This document shows positions 58,641 to 64,000 of a stretch of 64,000 nucleotides of DNA, in pieces. The position numbers and the translations under genes were made by a program. The notes under the pieces were generated by a model that did not search any database, was not told the origin of the DNA, and was given only the letters and a program-made list of their open reading frames with translations. This DNA is from Vicia villosa (Eukaryota > Streptophyta > Magnoliopsida > Fabales > Fabaceae): positions 118,235,888 through 118,299,887 of the forward strand of contig NC_081181.1 in the NCBI RefSeq assembly GCF_029867415.1, written 5' to 3'. Each line of letters opens with the position of its first letter. Position 1 is the first letter of the stretch.

Positions 58641-59059
58641 CCCGAGCTCGAAAACAAAGAAATTATTGAATGGCAGTCTAACCAGACCATTCTCTATGGA
58701 CACGATAATTCTCAGAGTAATACTTCCAAATATTTTGCTTGCCGCTCTACCGCTTCAACAGCCACCACTACTTCCACCTTCCGTAGGGGACAAGGATAGT
58801 CGTCTCCAGTTAACTGCTGTTCTAGGTTAGGTAAACCCGGATGTTGAGGATTTTATAGGATTATCTAGGTTAGCCGACATAGCCTGTGGGGGACCTATGT
58901 AGGTGTATTATATTTTTCTTGTATTATATTTTGCCTATGTATATATGTATTTTGTGACAGAGACTTCTTATCACTGTACTTATTTATTGCATATATTTTG
59001 GGGATTACATTATTCAAAGATGAAGAAAACATAAAACACTACAAAAAGCATAAATTAAA

Positions 59060-59445
59060 AAACACTAAACATGAAAACCTAGGTACTACCAGATGATTCT
59101 GGATGATTCAACATCTTGATTATGTCGTAAATGGATCTTTTTATTTATGTATCCAATTCGATCCGTCTTTTAGTTATCCTACGGCAAAATGATTTTCACA
59201 TGGCTTTGACATTTTCATCTGTCTTCAACTCAACCAAGTTGTTTCACCCTTCCATTACTATCAATCCAATCTTCACAAATCTCGATCTTTCCCACCCTTA
59301 TGTTATCAGTATCAGACAGTATTTCATTCAACTTGTCTGTCAAATTGGCGAGAGATGTGGTGCCATCCAGAAGCTTGAATTCAACAGGAGGATTGTTTTT
59401 GTTGAAATAAACTTCTGCCTTAATCAGAAATTGAGGAAGAGACAT
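59060..59445 (-). pseudogene. N-terminal fragment of a MULE-like transposon protein
   Basis: The minus strand reads PQFLIKAEVYFNKNNPPVEF, LNEILSDTDNIRVGKIEICE, ELKTDENVKAM, then a stop and FCRRITKRRIELDT in the same frame. This kind of N-terminal region precedes plant MULE-type transposases in legumes as I recall it, but the family name is uncertain. Two in-frame stops show it is dead. No transposase core follows. Confidence 0.4.
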
Positions 59446-59654
59446 TTTTTTGAGATGCCTTTCTCTATACCATATGCCCTTATTTATATAAATGGCGATT
59501 TATTCTAGACCACACAAATTTGTCGGTGCAATCAAAACCCTCCAAAGATGTCGGCAAAATCCTATTGGTTAAAAATTATGAATTAATTTCAGTATACCAC
59601 TAAATTTCCGATACTAAGTGAAATTTGAAATTTCAGAAAAAAAATTAATCATTT

Positions 59655-59800
59655 GAAATTTCAAATGAACTACCAGAAATTTAAATTTTACTGGAAATTT
59701 CAAATGAACTACCAAAAATTTTAATTGTACCGGAAATTTCTTATGAGCTACCAAAAATTTTCCGTTTACCAGAAATTTAGATTTCTGTACCGAAAATTTA
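59655..59800. repeat. 39-bp tandem repeat
   Basis: gaaattt recurs exactly every 39 bases at 59655, 59694, 59733 and 59772, with intervening aactacca and taccgg motifs. Confidence 0.8.
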
Positions 59801-60274
59801 AAACGAAAATCTTTTAACCGCTTCATCAAAGACATTTTTGAAATAATAAAAAATAAGAGTTTCAGATATAATTTAAGGGGTTACATGTAAACTGCTAGGC
59901 CAAATTTCGTGGACACTAACCGATAATATGACAACTTATCACCAATTTGACATATTTTGAGAGATGCGTTGAGACCTCACATAATTAAAAATATTTTAAA
60001 AAGGACAATTAATTTTATATATTATTTTTGCATGCATATTATGTCTTATTAGGTTTTATTAGTTAATGTTAGATGTAATATATAACAAGTCCTTTTTTTT
60101 TTTTAAATGGCAAATAAGAGGATACTATTAGGATTTAGAGTCATGCACCCTTTTGTACGTTCTCCTCCGTAAAGAAAAATGTACTTTTGTGTGGAAAGTA
60201 AGGTCTCATCTGCGGTGGTAGGGACTAAGGGAAAGAAATTTTTCGAAGGTGCCAAATTTCTAAACAGACTCAAA

Positions 60275-60476
60275 GTTAGTAGACAATTGACTATACTTTC
60301 CAATGTATATAAACAACAAAAAATGCAAAAGTTAATAGACAATTGACTATACTTTCCAATGTATATAAACAACAAAAAATACAAAAAGTTAATAGACAAT
60401 TGACTATACTTTCCAAATGTATATGAACAACAACAAATGCAAATGTTAATAGACAATTTACTATACTTTCCAATGG
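60275..60476. repeat. 56-57-bp tandem repeat, 3.6 copies
   Basis: Units start at gttagtagac/gttaatagac at 60275, 60331, 60388 and 60445. Core agacaattgactatactttc. Confidence 0.9.
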
Positions 60477-60959
60477 AATGGAAAAATAATTTTAAATAGA
60501 AAATAAAGAAATGATGACAAACAAATTGGAGGTAACAATATGACCCACCTAGCTACCTCAGTCTTGTGTCCCGTGTCTAAACGATTTTCTGATTTGTAAA
60601 TTTTTTTAGGGTTTTTTTGAATCTCTTAGGATGACAATGAAGAGAGAATCTTGATAAATTAAATATTTCGATCGCTCTATAAATAGAGACCATAATTCAT
60701 ATAAATAAATTTAGGATTTTTGTCTTAGTTTTAAATATTCTAATTTAGCCTCTCATAAAATTAGATATTGACTTATAGTATATACACAATAACCTTATCT
60801 TTCATGACATTTATGCTTTTATGCTCTAACCGTAAAACACTCATGTGAGGAGTGTGCTCATGAAAGACATTGGGTGGAGGACCTTTTGTACGACGATCTT
60901 CTACCATGGAGTTTATCTCTAAGTGTTCTATGGAAATTTGTCTATTTTGTACCTTCCTT

Positions 60960-63060
60960 AACAACTAGGACCTTAATGGAGTTACAAATCAAAATGTACA
61001 CCAAGAGCCATGATTGTCCTAAAAGAGTATTTTGATGAAACTATAGAGAAAGTATCTTTAAAGTGAATCTCTTCCTTTCGAGTATAACCCTTAGCCAAAA
61101 GATGAGCCTTATACCTCTCAAATTACTTTTAGAATTCCCATTGGTTTTTAAAATTCATTTGTGACCGATAGGTTTCATACCTTCAGGTAACGGGACAAGT
61201 TCCTAAACTTTATTCTATTGCATGGACTTATAATCCTCCTTCATTGCTTCAATTCACTTTTCTGAGTAGGAATCATGCATGGCTTGGTAGAATTTTATTG
61301 GATCATCTTCCATCATACCATTATTTTCCTCATGTTCTTGGAGAAAGACTATGTAATAATCCGAAACAGTATTTCTCCTTTCTTTAGTAGATCTCTGCAA
61401 AGTTATTGATTCTTGTAACACTTGTTCTTGAGGATTTTGAGTTTGTTCTTCAAGAATTATCAAATCATCTTGAATAGGAGTAAATTCAACAATGTCTTGT
61501 GGAGGTTGCATACTTGCTTGATCAATAGCAACTATATGAACCAGTTTTAGAATTGTTACCGGTTCTTCCTCTATACAAAAGTCTCTAACCTTACTCTCTT
61601 CCCTGTAACACCCTAGGTCGAAGAAGGCAATGTGTGGTTGCACCTCATGTAACACCTGAGGCCGAAGAGGGCAAGGGTGGTCGCCACATCGAAATGAGAG
61701 GGATCTTGAGGCTGTTCAGGGAAGGGAATGCATGGTTGAAAGAATGCATGGTTGAAAGAATGCATATAAGAATTAGTTGGTACTACCTATACCAAAAAGA
61801 TACATCTTCTTTTTGGTAGCTCGTTCCATAAGTACTCCACAATTAAGTGTGCTTGACTTGGAGTAATTTTGGGATGGGTGACCTTTTGAGATGTTTCCCA
61901 GAAAGCGTGTGAGTGAGGTCAAAGCATGCTGAAAAGAATCGTGTTGGTTTGTGGGGCCAGTCTTTAATCATGAAAGCACTTTGGGGCGTTACACCCCCAA
62001 CAAATATCCTTAAATAATGTGAATGTTCCCATCTTAAAAATTGAGTTTAATTTGAGATCATATCTGCCATAATATTCGCCGCCACAATATCTGCCATAAT
62101 ATTCGCGCTCAGTGATTTTCCAAAAGGCCCCGGGCGTTGTTCAATTGAACCGTCATATCTGCCATAATATTCGCCGCCACTATCTGGTTTGACTTTTTAA
62201 ATTCTCTTGTTGAGTTGATTATCGATTTCAATCTTAATTGTTTTGAACACATCCAAGGATTGAGACTTTTCATGTATAAGAAATATGTATGCGTATCTAG
62301 AATAATCACCTACGAAATATACAAAGTATTGTTGACCATTCCAAAAATGTGTGGAAATGGTCCACAAATATCAGTACGTATCAATTCCAAGACATTCATA
62401 GCTCTATATGCACCAAATTTCTTTGTTTTAGTCTGTTTACCTTTAACACATTCGACACAAACATAAAAATTTGTCAAGTCAATGGAATTTAAAATTCCAC
62501 CAGACACTAGTCGCTAAACTCTATTTTTAGCTATGTGACGTATGGGCTAGTGCCATAATGCTCCTGAATCGGTATTATCAATTTTACACTTAGTACCACG
62601 TGATTCCACATTCAAGGATTTGTCATAGGTAGTTATTGTATCAAGAAAATATAGATTATCATGACTCATAAATTGACAAGTTCCAATAATATATGATTTG
62701 AAAGACAACTAGAACATATTGTTTCCAAATGAACATAAATAACCTGATTTTTCCAAATAAGAAACTGAAATTAAATTTCGTCTTAATGACAGAACCGCAT
62801 AAATGTCTTTCAAATCCAAATAAAATTCGGTACACATCAATAATCTAAAATTCCCTATAGCTTCCTCCTCCACCGACTTCCCATCTTCCACATAGATGTA
62901 TCTTTCAACATCATTTAGCTATTGGTAGTCCAGGAAATCCTTCATTGAAACATTATTGTTAGTTGTTGCTCCAAAGTCTGACCACCAAGTGTTTCCAGGT
63001 ACTGAAGCTAAATTGATCTCAGAATAGACCAAACCATGACTCATTCGATTGGAGCAATCC
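60960..63060 (-). pseudogene. Decayed Ty1/copia element fragments
   Basis: Minus strand, 5' to 3': a protease-region remnant (WWSDFGATTNNNVSMKDF, GNFRLLMCTEFYLDLKD, RRNLISVSYLEKSGY), integrase start (NFYVCVECVKGKQTKTKKFG, ELIRTDICGPFP, SRYAYIFLIHEKSQS-like) and GGEYYGRYD, then after a gap the start of the RT region (FYQAMHDSYSEKWIEAMKED, PEGMKPIGHK). Many stops and frameshifts are present, and the integrase C-terminal half is missing. A 5S-bearing LTR sits in the gap between integrase and RT pieces. TNT1-like by pattern. Confidence 0.75.
61604..61993 (+). mobile_element. Cassandra-like solo LTR with 5S rRNA sequence
   Basis: 390 bp from TGTAACACCC to GCGTTACA. Positions 61825-61900 match plant 5S rRNA in order: an A-box-like aattaagtgtgcttgacttgg, then gagtaattttgggatgggtgacc, which contains the C-box GGATGGGTGACC. 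Cassandra TRIM elements are defined by such a 5S segment in the LTR. The start is duplicated: a second TGTAACACC at 61648 begins a 44-bp near-repeat of the first. A 16-bp unit (aatgcatggttgaaag) is also repeated near 61727. No second LTR or exact target duplication is found. Confidence 0.72.
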
Positions 63061-64000
63061 CACTTCTCATAATCTTTCCTCTATTCAGAGGTACTAGATT
63101 TTGAAGGAGAATGGGGTTAAAAGGTCGAAATCCATGCAGCCAAGAAAAAATTTCATGTTCTCATTCCGTTCGTTAACATTTGTCCCATTAAAGACATGAC
63201 GCTTATTCGTAATTTTAGATATCGAAGCATTTGAAGCTGAAAACAGAACAAAAATAAATATCATAAATATACTCACAACAAAAAATTAAACGAAATCATT
63301 AATTTATTCAAATAAAGACATAGCCCGTCTCAAGATACCTTGTACACCATAAATGACAAGTCTTTCAACAATAATATTGAATGCTAGTGGTACTCTTGTT
63401 ATAATGACTAAATATTGATAATTAAACATGTCTAATAATAAACCTCTCTTTGAATTGATTTATCATTCACATGTGAAACCTTATAATTATCACACATTTA
63501 CCATCATAAGAATGTATAAAATTCGACCAAACATCAACTATTCATGAGAAATCTCCGTGAAAGAGGTCACTTTGGTGACTTTTCATTTCAATTGACTCAC
63601 ACACAAAAATAAAAATAAAATTTAACATTTCTCATGAGAAATCTCCGTGAAAGAGGACACTTTGGTGACTTTTCACTTCAATTGATTCATTTAAAATTTT
63701 AAACTATTGTATAAAATACCATCAATAATAAAAAATTGAACAAAAAGTGCAAGTAAACGAGTCAATTAAAATGAAAAAACTAAGGGACACGTCCATGCAA
63801 AACAGCACGACATGACCGTGTTCCAATCTATGTATGCGTTGTTATGCAAAGCATAACAAAACACCTCAATTCCAAATTATACAAGTTAAAAATGATTGGG
63901 GAAGCTAAAACACAATCAAACAAAAAACTGAAAATTGAAACTAACAGTGGTAACCGGTTACTGATGATAGGGTAATCGGTTACACCCCAACCAAGTTCTC
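63061..64000. other. Upstream of decayed copia; no intact gene
   Basis: Probably includes gag-side remnants of the decayed copia element. Contains a 90-bp-period direct repeat at 63541-63690 and two ggtaaccggttac-like phrases at 63950-63985. Confidence 0.4.
63541..63690. repeat. Direct repeat, 90-bp period
   Basis: catgagaaatctccgtgaaa and the following 40 bp occur at 63543 and 63633 with few changes (gtcac/gacac, catttc/cacttc). Confidence 0.88.

Noticed and set aside
58507..58830. Two overlapping plus-strand frames near 58.5-58.8 kb
   Set aside because: No known domain; sequence next to an LTR remnant and not conserved-looking.
61825..61900. Functional 5S rRNA gene
   Set aside because: Only the central part matches, with many substitutions, and it is framed by TGTAACACC...GCGTTACA termini of an LTR.

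Overview
The window is plant nuclear DNA, most likely from a papilionoid legume of the vetch/pea/clover/medic group. The grounds are AT-rich spacers, an intron-bearing LRR receptor kinase, and a transposable-element set typical of those genomes: Ogre-like Ty3/gypsy elements primed by a TGGCGACTC-type site, a Tekay-type chromovirus, a Tat element with two RNase H domains, copia elements, plant LINEs, a candidate Helitron, MITEs, a SINE and a 5S-bearing LTR. The species is inferred from recalled family knowledge and no search was run. Only one conventional host gene looks intact.

Left part (1-26236) is one nested stack on a broken receptor-kinase gene. An LRR receptor-like kinase pseudogene (minus, 23951-26236) is cut by a LINE (minus). 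The LINE ORF1 is cut by Ogre-like element B (minus, 5' LTR 18627-22509, broken gag, no visible pol, 3' region with a 47-bp tandem array). Element B is cut by Ogre-like element A (minus, 5' LTR ending at 13143, priming site at 2847-2865, ORF1 with an in-frame stop at 146-2068). The LTR of A contains a rearranged Tekay chromovirus (plus, 3734-11301) consisting of a truncated LTR fused to pol, one complete shared LTR, and a second copy truncated after gag and protease. The rest of A, B, the LINE and the receptor kinase would lie left of base 1.

Middle part (26237-44330): a decayed MULE-type transposase with an OTU-like tail, an inverted-repeat element holding a Harbinger-type MITE, an apparently intact copia element with 193-bp LTRs and target-site duplication GATTT (31079-35698), and a candidate Helitron (35883-39143) carrying a piece of a nascent-polypeptide-associated complex alpha-subunit gene. 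Then comes the complete LRR receptor kinase gene (40057-43396, minus), a paralogue of the broken copy at 24-26 kb, followed by a SINE.

Right part (44331-64000): a foldback DNA element split by a nearly full-length Tat retrotransposon (44467-54320, duplication GCGTT). Its gag, protease and pol occupy three successive reading frames, and between pol and the 3' LTR it has a 243-codon antisense ORF with a possible TATA box of its own. Beyond it are minisatellites, an Athila-like LTR remnant, a decayed copia element, and a Cassandra-like LTR holding 5S rRNA sequence. The candidates most worth testing are the antisense ORF with its promoter, the gene-carrying Helitron, the nested stack and the duplicated-end 5S LTR.
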